Part shown: one piece after another, positions 23,788-31,917 of the stretch
How positions within the stretch are numbered: the stretch's first letter is position 1
Layout of the letters: each line of letters begins with the position of its first letter
Origin: Nocardiopsis listeri NBRC 13360
Lineage (GTDB): Bacteria > Actinomycetota > Actinomycetes > Streptosporangiales > Streptosporangiaceae
Direction: 5' to 3'
NCBI RefSeq assembly: GCF_001570765.1
Contig: NZ_BCSH01000082.1
Coordinates: 1-33,680, forward strand
Length of the DNA: 33,680 nt
Position numbers and translations under genes: made by a program
Notes under the pieces: generated by a model
What the model saw: only the letters and a program-made list of their open reading frames with translations
The model's database searches: none
What the model was told of the DNA's origin: nothing

Positions 23788-24385
23788 CCTCGGCACCTCG
23801 CCGTGGTGCTTTCGGCGATTCTCCCATCCGGGCCATGGTGCGATACCGCTAGACGTTTCCCGAGGGTGGCACGCCCTCCGATTCACGTGCTTTTGGATTC
23901 CCCTCGCCGCCGCGCACGTGTCGCGGCCCGGTCAGGGGGCGTTGATCGGGCGGCTCTTCGACTGAGCGGGCCGCCCCCGCCCTGTGCGAACGAGAACGAG
24001 CACGGGAGGACCCGGCCGCGGATCCGGAGTTCCTTCGCGCGGTCGACGGCCCCGACACCGGGGGCATGGCGGACGAACTCGACGGGATGACCGGATCGTG
24101 ACCCGCCCCACCTGGGCGAGGCATGTGGACGTGGCGGAACGGGTAGGCGAGGATCACCACGAGGTCCGACCGTGGGTGTTCGTGCTACTGCTCTACGTGG
24201 GATGACCTCAGCCGTGTAGAGGAGTTGTAGGGGCGTTCACATCGGTTTCACCCGATCGTGTGGAACCTCGGCCAAGGTCGATAGCGACCGGCAGGACCCA
24301 CTGCCCGCACCACTCCGCATCCCCGAGCGGAGCCCCGCAAGCCCCCTCGGGACCGCGGAGCAGTTACCCATTCCGAGGAGAACGC
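23788..24385. other. Gene-poor region with possible gene remnants, ahead of phoX
   Basis: No complete gene is defensible. An open frame without a start encodes CEREREREDPAADPEFL-like sequence (about 23989-24042) and ends at the TGA 24099-24101. A GTG at 24098 overlaps that stop (GTGA) and opens a 35-codon frame to 24205 that starts with TRPTWARHVDVAERVGEDHH and ends in a hydrophobic WVFVLLLYVG. This arrangement looks like the remains of a translationally coupled pair. The rest (24206-24385) is the phoX leader with the PHO-box candidate. Confidence 0.4.
24235..24256 (+). promoter_or_regulatory. PHO-box-like direct repeat upstream of phoX
   Basis: Two adjacent 11-bp units, GTTCACATCGG and TTTCACCCGAT, keep the (G/T)TTCAC core in exact 11-bp phase. 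This is the layout of PhoP-binding PHO boxes in Streptomyces. A weak third unit (GTTGTAGGGGC, 24224-24234) may precede them. The site is 129 bp upstream of the phosphatase start. Confidence 0.6.
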
Positions 24386-26410
24386 GTGCCCGAATCCGCG
24401 CCCCGCCGCCGTCTGCTGCCGCTCATCGGCGGTGTCGGTGGTGGTCGATCCGCGAAGACGTGCCTGTACCGCTGTGGCAACGCCTGTTTCCACCCCGCCC
24501 CCAACAAGAGCGAAAACGCCTACTTCGGTGACATCTTCCAGGGCGTGTTGTCCCGCCGTTCCGCGCTGAAGGGGGCCTTGGTCGGTGCCGGCGCGGGCTC
24601 CCTGGGCGTGGCCGCCCTGAGCCCGGCCGCCGCGGATCGCGGACCGGACCGCCCGCACCCCGCGCCGCGCCCCACGTTCAAGACCGTGCTGCCCAACAAC
24701 CGTGACGAGGTCACCGTCCCCGAGGGCTACGACCACCACGTCATCGTCCGCTGGGGCGACCCGGTGCTTCCCGAGGCCCCCGAGTTCGACTTCGCGAACC
24801 AGACCGCTGAGGCGCAGGCTCGGCAGTTCGGCTACAACTGCGACTACGTCGGTTTCTTCACCCTGGACGACGACCACGGGCTGCTGTGGGTCAACCACGA
24901 GTACACCAACGAAGAGAACATGTTCGCCGGGTACACCGACGGCGAGTCGGCCGACCCGGAGTGGATCAGGATCGCGATGGCCGCGCACGGCGGTTCCGTG
25001 GTGGAGCTGGAGCGGGTCGACGGTACCGGTCAGTGGAAGCTGATCACCGAGGGCGAGCGTCCCTTCAACCGTCGTATCACCAACGAGACCTCGTTCCGGA
25101 TGGCGGGTCCGGCGGCCGGGCACGAGCTGCTGCGCACCGCCGCCGACCCTGAGGGCGTGAACGTGCTGGGCATGCTCAACAACTGCGCCGGCGGAATGAC
25201 GCCCTGGGGCACCGTCCTCAGTGGTGAGGAGAACTACAACCAGTACTTCGTCGGCGCCCCCGACACCGAGCCCTACGCCCGCTACGGCTTCTCCTCCGAC
25301 TACTCCGGTCGCCGCTGGGACCGGGTGGACGAGCGCTTCGACCTGGCGAAGCACCCCAACGAGGCACACCGCTTCGGATACATCGTGGAGATCGATCCGC
25401 ACGACCCCGACTCCACCCCGGTCAAACGCACCATGCTGGGCCGTTTCAAACACGAGGGCGCCAACGTCAACATCACCGAGGACGGCCGAGTGGCCGCCTA
25501 CATGGGTGACGACGAGCGCTTCGACTACCTGTACAAGTTCGTCAGCGACAAGAAGTATGTCGAGGGCTCGCACAAGCACAACATGACGCTGCTGGACAGC
25601 GGCACGCTCTACGTGGCGCGGCTGGAGGGCAACAGCCCTGCCGAGGAGATCGACGGCACCGGTACGCTGCCCTCTGACGGTGAGTTCGACGGTACCGGCG
25701 AGTGGATCGCGCTGTGCACCGACACCGAGAGCTTCGTCGACGGGTTCTCCGTGGCCGAGGTCCTCATTTACACCCGTCTGGCCGCGGACACCATCGGGGC
25801 GACCAAGATGGACCGCCCCGAGGACGTCGAGCCCAGCCCGATCACCGGCAAGGTCTACTGCGCGCTGACCAACAACGACGCCCGCGAGCCGGGTCAGGCC
25901 GACGAGCCCAACCCGCGCGGCCCCAACAAGTTCGGTCACGTCCTGGAGATCATCGAGGACGACGCCGACTCGGCGGCCACCTCGTTCACCTGGATCGTGC
26001 CCCTGGTGTGCGGTGACCCGGAGGATGACTCCACGTACTACGCCGGCTTCGACAAGTCCAAGGTCATGGCGATCTCGGCGCCCGACAACCTGGCCTTCGA
26101 CAAGCACGGCAACCTGTGGATCTCCACCGATGGTCAGCCCGGCAGCCTGCAGACCAACGACGCCCTGCACGTGATGCCGGTCGAGGGTCGTTTCCGCGGT
26201 GAGCTGCGGACCTTCGCCACCGTCCCGGTCGAGGCCGAGACCTGTGGTCCGCTCATCTCCCAGGACCAGAAGACGGTGTTCCTCGCCCCGCAGCACCCGG
26301 GTGAGAACGGCACCGTCGAGGAGCCCACCAGCGTCTGGCCCGACGGCGACTTCCCGCGCCCGTCGGTGGTGTGCGCCTGGCACAAGGGCGGTCGCGATGT
26401 CGGTAACTGA
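24386..26410 (+). CDS. phoX: PhoX-type (DUF839) alkaline phosphatase, Tat-exported
   Basis: Calcium/iron-dependent phosphatase family that releases phosphate from organic esters outside the cell, 674 residues. A twin-arginine signal is present: SRRSALKG at 56-63, a hydrophobic run (ALVGAGAGSLGVAALS) and an AAA cleavage area near 81-83. It is preceded by an unusually long cytoplasmic N-region with Cys26, Cys30 and Cys34 (TCLYRCGNACFHPAPNKSE). The catalytic part includes LLWVNHEYTNEENMF, TPWGTVLSGEENYNQYF (about 272-288), DGRVAAYMGDDERFDY and DKHGNLWISTDGQPGSL, all PhoX-like. The GTG at 24386 has GAGGAG 5 bp upstream. The PHO-box-like repeat suggests control by phosphate starvation. Substrate range is inferred from the family only. 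Confidence 0.9.
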   Translation: MPESAPRRRLLPLIGGVGGGRSAKTCLYRCGNACFHPAPNKSENAYFGDIFQGVLSRRSALKGALVGAGAGSLGVAALSPAAADRGPDRPHPAPRPTFKTVLPNNRDEVTVPEGYDHHVIVRWGDPVLPEAPEFDFANQTAEAQARQFGYNCDYVGFFTLDDDHGLLWVNHEYTNEENMFAGYTDGESADPEWIRIAMAAHGGSVVELERVDGTGQWKLITEGERPFNRRITNETSFRMAGPAAGHELLRTAADPEGVNVLGMLNNCAGGMTPWGTVLSGEENYNQYFVGAPDTEPYARYGFSSDYSGRRWDRVDERFDLAKHPNEAHRFGYIVEIDPHDPDSTPVKRTMLGRFKHEGANVNITEDGRVAAYMGDDERFDYLYKFVSDKKYVEGSHKHNMTLLDSGTLYVARLEGNSPAEEIDGTGTLPSDGEFDGTGEWIALCTDTESFVDGFSVAEVLIYTRLAADTIGATKMDRPEDVEPSPITGKVYCALTNNDAREPGQADEPNPRGPNKFGHVLEIIEDDADSAATSFTWIVPLVCGDPEDDSTYYAGFDKSKVMAISAPDNLAFDKHGNLWISTDGQPGSLQTNDALHVMPVEGRFRGELRTFATVPVEAETCGPLISQDQKTVFLAPQHPGENGTVEEPTSVWPDGDFPRPSVVCAWHKGGRDVGN

Positions 26411-26505
26411 TGCCCGCCCGAGCGCGCCGAAGCATTAGGGCGGGTTCCGCGAACACGTACCCTGCTGCGCGGCGCCCCAGCGGCGGCGCGAAACCAATAC
26501 CGACC

Positions 26506-26548
26506 ACCGGCCCCGGTCTCTCCGTCGTGGGGGAGGACCGGGGCCGGT
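26506..26548. terminator. Bidirectional terminator between phoX and menF
   Basis: A 13-bp perfect stem (ACCGGCCCCGGTC at 26506-26518, its complement at 26536-26548) with a 17-nt loop. The right arm abuts the menF stop codon, and the structure serves both convergent genes. Confidence 0.8.
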
Positions 26549-27832
26549 TCACGTTCCGGGGTCGGTGAGAGCCTCGCGCATCACCCGGAACTTGGCCTCG
26601 GTCTCGGCGAGTTCGGAATCGGGGTCGGAGCCGGCGACGATCCCACCGCCCGCGTACAGGCGGGCGCTCGCCCCGTCCACGCGTGCGCTGCGCAGGGCGA
26701 TGCCCCACTCGGCGTTGCCCGCGCCGTCCAGCCAGCCCACGGGACCGGCGTAGCCGCCACGATCCATGCCCTCGGTCTGGGCGATCAGTCGCATGGCGGC
26801 CTCGGTGGGGGTGCCGCCCACGGCGGCGGTCGGGTGCAGCGCCGCCACGGCGTCCAGGGCCGACACCCCGGGGGCCAGGCGCGCGTGGGCGCTGGTGGCC
26901 AGGTGCTGGACGTTGGCGAGCTTGAGCAGGTGCGGCCGGTCCGGGACGGTGAGTTTCTCGGTGAGCGGCTCCATGGAGGCACGCAGGGAGTCCACGGCGA
27001 AGGCGTGTTCCTCCAGGTCCTTGGCGGAGGTCATCATCTCCTGGCCCAGACGCAGGTCGGATCCCTCGTCCTCTCCGCGCGGGCGGGTACCGGCCAGCAC
27101 GAGGGAATCGAACTCGTTGCCCTCCACCCGCAGCAGGAGTTCGGGGGTGGCGCCGACCATGCCGTCGACGGAGAAGGTGAGGCAGTCGGGGAAGCGGGCG
27201 TGCAAGCGCTTCAGCAGCATGCGTACGTCCAGAGGCGCTTCGGCCTCGGCGTGGGCGTCACGGGCCAGGACGGCCTTTTCGAGTTCGCCGTCCTTGATGC
27301 GCGTGACCGTTGAGGCGATCAGGTCCTTCCACCGTTGCGGGGTGAGGGACCCGGGTCGCCAGTTCAGGGGACCCATGGGGCGTGGTTCTGTGACCGTGCG
27401 CAGTGTTTCCTCGGGGTGTTGGCCCGGCTCGTCGCCGATGGTGGTCAACCAGGTGCGGTCGCCGCGTCTGCCGATGAGCACTCTGGGGACCACGAGCGCC
27501 GAACCGGCGGAGGTGGGCGCGAACGTGAACGTGCCGAAGGTGACCGCACCGGTGCCGGGCAGCCCCACCTCGTCCTCGACCCTGGCGTTGTCCAGTAGGT
27601 CGGCGAACCAACGGGCGGCCTGCCCGATGCGGGAGTTGTCGGTGGGGGTGGTGTCCTCGTGGGCGACCTCGGGCTCGAAGCGTGCCGCCCGGCCCCACGC
27701 GACGAGACCGTCGTTTCCGTTCAACCAGGCCAGTGGTGTGCCCTCCGGCAACCGGTCGATCAGGTCGCCGGCGTGGTCGCGCAACGGGACGGTATGGACG
27801 AAGAGTTCGGGTGGGCTCTGCACTGCGTTCAC
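26549..27832 (-). CDS. menF: Isochorismate synthase
   Basis: Chorismate-binding enzyme converting chorismate to isochorismate, the substrate of MenD, 427 residues. Seen in the catalytic C-terminal two thirds: GELEKAVLARDAHAEAE (general-base lysine region), FSVDGMVGATPELLLRVEG, VLAGTRPRGEDEG, DLEEHAFAVDSLR (catalytic Glu region), LHPTAAVGGTPTEAA, GGYAGPVGWLDGAGNAEWG and ARLYAGGGIVAGSDPDSELA (metal-binding Glu). The overall form matches isochorismate synthases rather than anthranilate synthase. A siderophore-type EntC role is possible, but menE, menC and menD nearby favour menaquinone. The GTG at 27832 has no ribosome site and lies 8 bp behind a good -10 box, so the mRNA is probably leaderless. 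Confidence 0.9.
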   Translation of the reverse strand: MNAVQSPPELFVHTVPLRDHAGDLIDRLPEGTPLAWLNGNDGLVAWGRAARFEPEVAHEDTTPTDNSRIGQAARWFADLLDNARVEDEVGLPGTGAVTFGTFTFAPTSAGSALVVPRVLIGRRGDRTWLTTIGDEPGQHPEETLRTVTEPRPMGPLNWRPGSLTPQRWKDLIASTVTRIKDGELEKAVLARDAHAEAEAPLDVRMLLKRLHARFPDCLTFSVDGMVGATPELLLRVEGNEFDSLVLAGTRPRGEDEGSDLRLGQEMMTSAKDLEEHAFAVDSLRASMEPLTEKLTVPDRPHLLKLANVQHLATSAHARLAPGVSALDAVAALHPTAAVGGTPTEAAMRLIAQTEGMDRGGYAGPVGWLDGAGNAEWGIALRSARVDGASARLYAGGGIVAGSDPDSELAETEAKFRVMREALTDPGT

Positions 27833-27840
27833 GGGAGACG

Positions 27841-27870
27841 AGTCTAGAACCTGGCCGGGGGAGCGGTCAC
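27841..27870 (-). promoter_or_regulatory. Promoter of menF giving a leaderless transcript
   Basis: On the minus strand GTGACC (27870-27865), an 18-bp spacer and TAGACT (27846-27841) form a good vegetative promoter. Only 8 nt (CGTCTCCC) separate the -10 from the menF GTG, so transcription should begin at or within 1-2 nt of the start codon. Confidence 0.65.
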
Positions 27871-27935
27871 GTCGGGCGCCTGTCCTCGGGGCGCTCCATT
27901 GACCTGGGACGACATTCCGGTGTTACGGCCTGTGC

Positions 27936-27992
27936 GATGTTATCTACACATTGGCCGAATCGTATCCGAAACTTGACATCTTGCCTTAATCT
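27936..27992 (+). promoter_or_regulatory. AT-rich promoter region of the glycosidase gene
   Basis: This stretch is clearly AT-richer than its surroundings and holds several promoter-like hexamers (TTATCT at 27939-27944, TTGACA at 27973-27978, TAATCT at 27987-27992). None forms a -35/-10 pair with normal spacing: TTGACA and TAATCT are only 8 bp apart. I claim a promoter region, not exact elements. Confidence 0.3.
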
Positions 27993-28052
27993 GGGTCCCG
28001 GCGTGGCGCCAGGCCGAACGGCGACGCGCGGACATCCCCGAAGGAGAACTTG

Positions 28053-29687
28053 ATGCGATCCATGGCACGGGCCCTGACCAAGCCGCGCGCCGGGGGACGG
28101 TGGGCGGCGATCGCGGCCACGGCCACCGTGCTGCTGGCGGGCTGCTCCGCCAACGGCCAGGGCCCCTCCTCCGACGATGCCCCCGAGCCGGGCGGCGAGG
28201 GAATCGCGGCCCCCGTCTCCTGCCAGGCCCACGACGACAAGCGTCAGATGCGCGGAGCGTGGCTGACCACCGTGCGCAACATCGACTGGCCCTCCGAGCC
28301 CGGCCTGTCGGCCGAGGAACAAAAGGCCGAACTGGACGCCTGGCTCGATGACTCGGTGGAGATGGGCCTCAACGCCGTCTTCTTGCACGCTCGCCCCACC
28401 GCCGACGCCGTCTACGACTCCGAGCTGGAGCCGTGGGCCCGCTACCTCACCGGTGAACAGGGTGGCGACCCCGGCTACGACCCGCTGGAATACGCGGTCG
28501 ATGAGGCGCACGAGCGCGGTCTGGAACTGCACGCCTGGTTCAACCCCTACCGCGTGGGTCTGCAGGACCCGGACGTGGAGAACCTCGCCGACGACCACCC
28601 GGTCGAGCAGAACCCCGAGTGGCGGGTGGACTTCGGCACCGAGGCCTACGTCGACCCGGGCAACCCCGAGGTCCGCGAGTGGGTCACCGAGGTCATCATG
28701 GACGTCGTCGACCGCTACGACGTCGACGGCATGCACTTCGACGACTTCTTCTACCCCTACCCGCAGGAGGGCGCGACCTTCGACGACGACGCCAGCTGGG
28801 AGGCCCACGGGGGCGACTTCGACGACCGTGGGAACTGGCGGCGCGACAACGTCGACCAGCTCATGCGGGACGTGCACGGAAGGATTCAGGAGAGCAAGCC
28901 CTGGGTGAGCTTCGGTGTCTCCCCGTTCGGCATCTGGCGCAACGACAACACCGACTCCTCGGGCTCACCCAGCTCCGGACTGCAGTCCTACGACGCCCAG
29001 TACGCCGACACCCGCACCTGGATCGAGGAGGGCACCGTCGACTACATCGCCCCCCAGCTCTACTGGGAGCGCGGCTTCGAGACCGCCGACTACGAGGCGA
29101 TGACCGACTGGTGGTCGAACGAGGTCGAGGGCACAGACGTCGACCTGTACGTCGGTCAGGGCGCCTACCGGTTGGGTGAGGACGGTTGGACCGGCGACGA
29201 CGCCCTGAGCAACCAGCTCGACTACTCCGGTGAACTCGACGAGGTCTCCGGTGACATCTACTTCTCCATCAAGAACCTGCGCGAGAACGGCGACGTGGTC
29301 GACCACCTGCTCGACGGCCACTACGCCAACGCCGCCCTGCCGCCGGTGATCGAGAACCCCGAGGGCGATGAGCCCCTGGTCGGCGCGGTCGACGACGTGA
29401 CCGCGCAGAACGTGGATCGCGGCGTCGAGGTGGAGTGGAACGAGATCGAGGACGCCCGTTTCTACGCCCTGTACCGACTGTCGGCCGAGGCCGTCCAGGC
29501 CCTGGAGTCCGGGGACGAGGACGCCTACTGCACGGCGCTGACCGCGGACAACCTGGTCGGCATGACCGGTGGGTCGACCTTGACCGACACCGAGCCCTTG
29601 GAGGATGGCGCCGGTTACGTGGTCACCGCGCTGGACGACTACCGCGCCGAGGGTCCGGTCGGTGGGGTCGCCGACGTGCGCAGCTGA
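28053..29687 (+). CDS. GHL10 (DUF187) family glycosidase-like lipoprotein
   Basis: Exported TIM-barrel protein of the glycosyl-hydrolase-like 10 family, 544 residues. The signal peptide ends in lipobox LAGC with Cys31, followed by a Gly/Pro/Asp-rich linker. The barrel starts at about 67 (MRGAWLTTVRNIDWPS) and continues with GLNAVFLHARPTADAVYDSE, GLELHAWFNPYRVGL, DVDGMHFDDFFYPYPQEG (about 223-240, with acidic residues where catalysis would be expected), SFGVSPFGIWRNDN and DYIAPQLYWERGF. A C-terminal Fn3-like domain (about 445-544, VEVEWNEIEDARFYALYRL) follows. The natural substrate is unknown, and a cell-wall or polysaccharide glycan is the usual guess for the family. The ATG at 28053 has AAGGAG 6 bp upstream. 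The gene is divergent from menF and ends in a terminator. Confidence 0.88.
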   Translation: MRSMARALTKPRAGGRWAAIAATATVLLAGCSANGQGPSSDDAPEPGGEGIAAPVSCQAHDDKRQMRGAWLTTVRNIDWPSEPGLSAEEQKAELDAWLDDSVEMGLNAVFLHARPTADAVYDSELEPWARYLTGEQGGDPGYDPLEYAVDEAHERGLELHAWFNPYRVGLQDPDVENLADDHPVEQNPEWRVDFGTEAYVDPGNPEVREWVTEVIMDVVDRYDVDGMHFDDFFYPYPQEGATFDDDASWEAHGGDFDDRGNWRRDNVDQLMRDVHGRIQESKPWVSFGVSPFGIWRNDNTDSSGSPSSGLQSYDAQYADTRTWIEEGTVDYIAPQLYWERGFETADYEAMTDWWSNEVEGTDVDLYVGQGAYRLGEDGWTGDDALSNQLDYSGELDEVSGDIYFSIKNLRENGDVVDHLLDGHYANAALPPVIENPEGDEPLVGAVDDVTAQNVDRGVEVEWNEIEDARFYALYRLSAEAVQALESGDEDAYCTALTADNLVGMTGGSTLTDTEPLEDGAGYVVTALDDYRAEGPVGGVADVRS

Positions 29688-29706
29688 TCCGGTCGTCGGA
29701 ACACAC

Positions 29707-29743
29707 GAGGGGCCCGTTCCCCTTCCGAGGGGACGGGTCCCTC
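29707..29743. terminator. Terminator after the glycosidase gene
   Basis: An imperfect stem of about 16 bp (29707-29723 with 29728-29743, one mismatch-type pair and one bulged T) around a 4-nt loop, followed by TCTCCTGTG. Confidence 0.65.
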
Positions 29744-29835
29744 TCCTGTGCGCGGAATCGGTTCATGCCCTAGGAGAACGAGCAAAAAATTGTGATCTGC
29801 TAGCCGAATATCCATTTCGCCCTCGCTTGTGCGAC

Positions 29836-29841
29836 TAGTAG
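29836..29841 (+). promoter_or_regulatory. Possible -10 box for the molybdate operon (leaderless start)
   Basis: TAGTAG ends 9 nt before the ATG of the HTH-TOBE gene, which has no ribosome site. The 29786-29850 stretch is AT-rich for this genome. The best -35 (TTTCGC, 29815-29820) gives a short 15-bp spacer, so the call is tentative. Confidence 0.35.
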
Positions 29842-29850
29842 TTTCTTCGT

Positions 29851-30252
29851 ATGCCCACCTTCCAGATCAGTGAGGCCGCCGAGCTTCTCGGGGTCAGCGC
29901 CGACACCGTCCGACGTTGGGTCGACTCGGGAAAGCTGGCCGCCGAACGCGACGCCACCGGACGCCGCAACCTCGACGGGGCCGAACTCGCCTCCTTCATG
30001 AGGGCCGGCGCCGATGATGATCCCGGCCGTCGCGTCTCCTCCGCTCGCAACCGCTTCCGGGGACTGGTGACCAGTGTGGTCCGCGATCAGGTGATGGCCG
30101 CCGTCGAACTCCAGGCCGGACCGCACCGGGTGGTCTCCCTGATGAGCCGTGAGGCCGCCGACGAACTCGGCCTGGAGGTCGGGAGTGTGGCCACCGCTGT
30201 CGTCAAGTCCACCAACGTCATCGTCGAGACCACCGGAGAACACCATGCGTGA
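29851..30252 (+). CDS. HTH-TOBE molybdate-binding protein, probable mod operon regulator
   Basis: 133 residues in two parts. A MerR/excisionase-like helix-turn-helix covers residues 4-50 (FQISEAAELLGVSADTVRRW). A single TOBE/Mop domain covers 66-126 (RNRFRGLVTSVVRDQVMAAV, then SLMSREAADELGLEVG and VVKSTNVIVE), the small oxyanion-binding fold of ModE and molbindins. It is encoded first in the mod operon, and its 3' end overlaps modA by 8 bp. It is therefore a good candidate for a molybdate-sensing regulator, built more simply than ModE, which has two TOBE repeats. It might instead be a molybdate store or carrier. The ATG at 29851 is supported by the family N-terminus although no ribosome site is visible. 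Confidence 0.85.
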   Translation: MPTFQISEAAELLGVSADTVRRWVDSGKLAAERDATGRRNLDGAELASFMRAGADDDPGRRVSSARNRFRGLVTSVVRDQVMAAVELQAGPHRVVSLMSREAADELGLEVGSVATAVVKSTNVIVETTGEHHA

Positions 30253-31096
30253 GTCCACCACCAGTGCCCCCCGCGCGAGGCGTGCCGCTCACGGGCCGGC
30301 CGCGGCCGCGGCCGCACTCGTCCTGACACTGACCGCCTGCTCGGGTGGGAGCACCGACACCGGCGAAGGGACCGGGGGAGAGGCCGACGGCGCCGCACCC
30401 GATGGTGAACTCACCGTCTTCGCCGCGGCGTCCCTCACCGACGTGTTCGAGGAGATCGCCGCCTCCTTCGAGAAGGAGAATCCGCAGGTGGAGGTCACCC
30501 TCAACTTCGCCGGTAGTAGCGAGCTCGCCCAACAGATCGACTCCGGCGCTCCCGCCGACGTGTTCGCCGCCGCCAACACCGACACGATGGACCAGGTCGT
30601 GGCGGGCGAGGGTCTGGACGCCGACTGGGCCGCCGAGAACGGTGAGGACGGTCGGATCTTCGCCACCAACAACCTGCGGATCGCCGTTCCGCCGGACAAC
30701 CCCGCCGACGTCGAGAGCCTCGACGACCTGGCCGAGGACGACGTCGACGTGGCCTTCTGTTCGAAGGAGGTGCCCTGCGGTTCCGCCACCGTGACCGCGC
30801 TGGAGGCCGCCGACCTGGACATCACCCCGGTCACCCTCGAAGAGGACGTGAGGGCCGTCCTGACCAAGGTCGAACTGGGTGAGGTGGACGCCGGTCTGGT
30901 CTACGCCACCGACGTCATCTCCGCCGGGGACCGCGTGCGAGGCCTGGACTTCCCCGAGTCCGAGGAGGCGATCAACGACTACCCGATCGGTGTCCTCTCC
31001 GCGTCGGGCGCCCCCGACCTGGCCGCCGCCTGGGTCGACTTCGTCACCACCGAGGGTGCCCCCGTCCTGCGGGACGCGGGGTTCGGCACGCCGTGA
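30245..31096 (+). CDS. modA: Molybdate ABC transporter substrate-binding lipoprotein
   Basis: Extracellular molybdate/tungstate-binding protein anchored by lipid, 283 residues. The signal peptide ends in lipobox LTAC with Cys32. A Gly/Thr-rich linker leads to the ModA core: LTVFAAASLTDVFEEIAASF, LNFAGSSELAQQIDSGAPAD (serine-rich anion site), VFAAANTDTMDQV, ATNNLRIAVP, and EVDAGLVYATDVISAGDRV near the C-terminus. A cysteine pair (CSKEVPC) in the second lobe may form a disulfide. The ATG at 30245 has GGAG 6 bp upstream and lies inside the end of the HTH-TOBE gene. The stop overlaps modB by 4 bp (GTGA). Confidence 0.94.
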   Translation: MRESTTSAPRARRAAHGPAAAAAALVLTLTACSGGSTDTGEGTGGEADGAAPDGELTVFAAASLTDVFEEIAASFEKENPQVEVTLNFAGSSELAQQIDSGAPADVFAAANTDTMDQVVAGEGLDADWAAENGEDGRIFATNNLRIAVPPDNPADVESLDDLAEDDVDVAFCSKEVPCGSATVTALEAADLDITPVTLEEDVRAVLTKVELGEVDAGLVYATDVISAGDRVRGLDFPESEEAINDYPIGVLSASGAPDLAAAWVDFVTTEGAPVLRDAGFGTP

Positions 31097-31917
31097 CCGC
31101 CCGCACGACCCGTTCCGGTCGGCGCGCCCCGCGCACCCGGCCGGGACGGGTGCCTTGGATCCTCGTCCTCCCAGCCTTGGTCGGCCTGGCGTTCCTAATC
31201 CTGCCCTTCGCCGGGCTGCTCGTGCGCGCGCCCTGGTCCACCATGGTCCAGCGCGTCACCGAGCCCGAGGTGCTGGCCGCCCTGTGGCTGTCGCTGTCCA
31301 CCGCCACGGTGGCCACCATCGTCTCCCTGGTCTTGGGTGTCCCGTTGGCCTGGCTGCTGGCACGCACCGAGTTCCCCGGCCGTCGCTTCGCGCGCGCACT
31401 GGTCACCATTCCTCTGGTCATCCCGCCGGTGGTCGGAGGTGTGGCCCTACTTCTCGTCCTGGGGCGCAACGGGCTGGTCGGACGATACCTGGACGCCTGG
31501 TTCGGGCTCACCCTGCCCTTCACTCCCGCCGCCGTGGTCATCGCCCAGGTGTTCGTGGCCATGCCCTTTCTGGTGATCAGTGTCGAAGGGGCGTTGCGCG
31601 GCGCCGACCGGCGCTATGAGGAGGCCGCCGCCACCTTGGGGGCGAGCCGCGCCACCGTCTTCACCAGTGTCACCCTGCCCATGGTTCTGCCCGGCATCGG
31701 CGCGGGTGCGATCCTGTGCTGGGCACGCGCCCTGGGCGAGTTCGGCGCCACCATCACCTTCGCCGGGAACTTCCCCGGTACCACCCAGACCATGCCACTG
31801 GCCGTCTACATGGCCATGCAACGCGACCCCGAGGCCGCCATCGTGCTCAGTCTGGTCCTGCTCTTGGTCTCCCTGGCCGTCCTGGCCACCCTGCGCGAGA
31901 GGTGGGTGAACCTCTGA
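31093..31917 (+). CDS. modB: Molybdate ABC transporter permease
   Basis: Membrane permease of the molybdate importer, 274 residues with about six membrane helices, the first near 15-38 (WILVLPALVGLAFLILPFAG). The cytoplasmic EAA loop is YEEAAATLGASRATVFTSVT, followed by LPGIGAGAILCWARALGEFG and ATITFAGNFPGTTQTMPLAV, the strongly conserved ModB/CysT end region. The GTG at 31093 overlaps the modA stop (GTGA), and the stop overlaps the modC ATG by 1 bp (TGATG), so the operon is tightly coupled. The basic N-terminus (ARTTRSGRRAPRTRPGR) is longer than usual but in frame with the overlap start. Confidence 0.94.
   Translation: MTARTTRSGRRAPRTRPGRVPWILVLPALVGLAFLILPFAGLLVRAPWSTMVQRVTEPEVLAALWLSLSTATVATIVSLVLGVPLAWLLARTEFPGRRFARALVTIPLVIPPVVGGVALLLVLGRNGLVGRYLDAWFGLTLPFTPAAVVIAQVFVAMPFLVISVEGALRGADRRYEEAAATLGASRATVFTSVTLPMVLPGIGAGAILCWARALGEFGATITFAGNFPGTTQTMPLAVYMAMQRDPEAAIVLSLVLLLVSLAVLATLRERWVNL

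Noticed and set aside
23753..23965. A 70-codon plus-strand frame with a hydrophobic start near the Uma2 gene.
   Set aside because: It overlaps the antisense start of the Uma2 gene, has no ribosome site, and its hydrophobic stretch is short and irregular.
24248..26383. A 711-codon open frame on the minus strand opposite phoX.
   Set aside because: Its Val/Gly/Asp/His-rich composition has no motif, and the plus strand clearly encodes PhoX with a signal peptide and conserved motifs.
27973..27992. A perfect TTGACA followed by TAATCT upstream of the glycosidase gene.
   Set aside because: The two hexamers are only 8 bp apart, so they cannot be a -35/-10 pair. Only an AT-rich promoter region is claimed.
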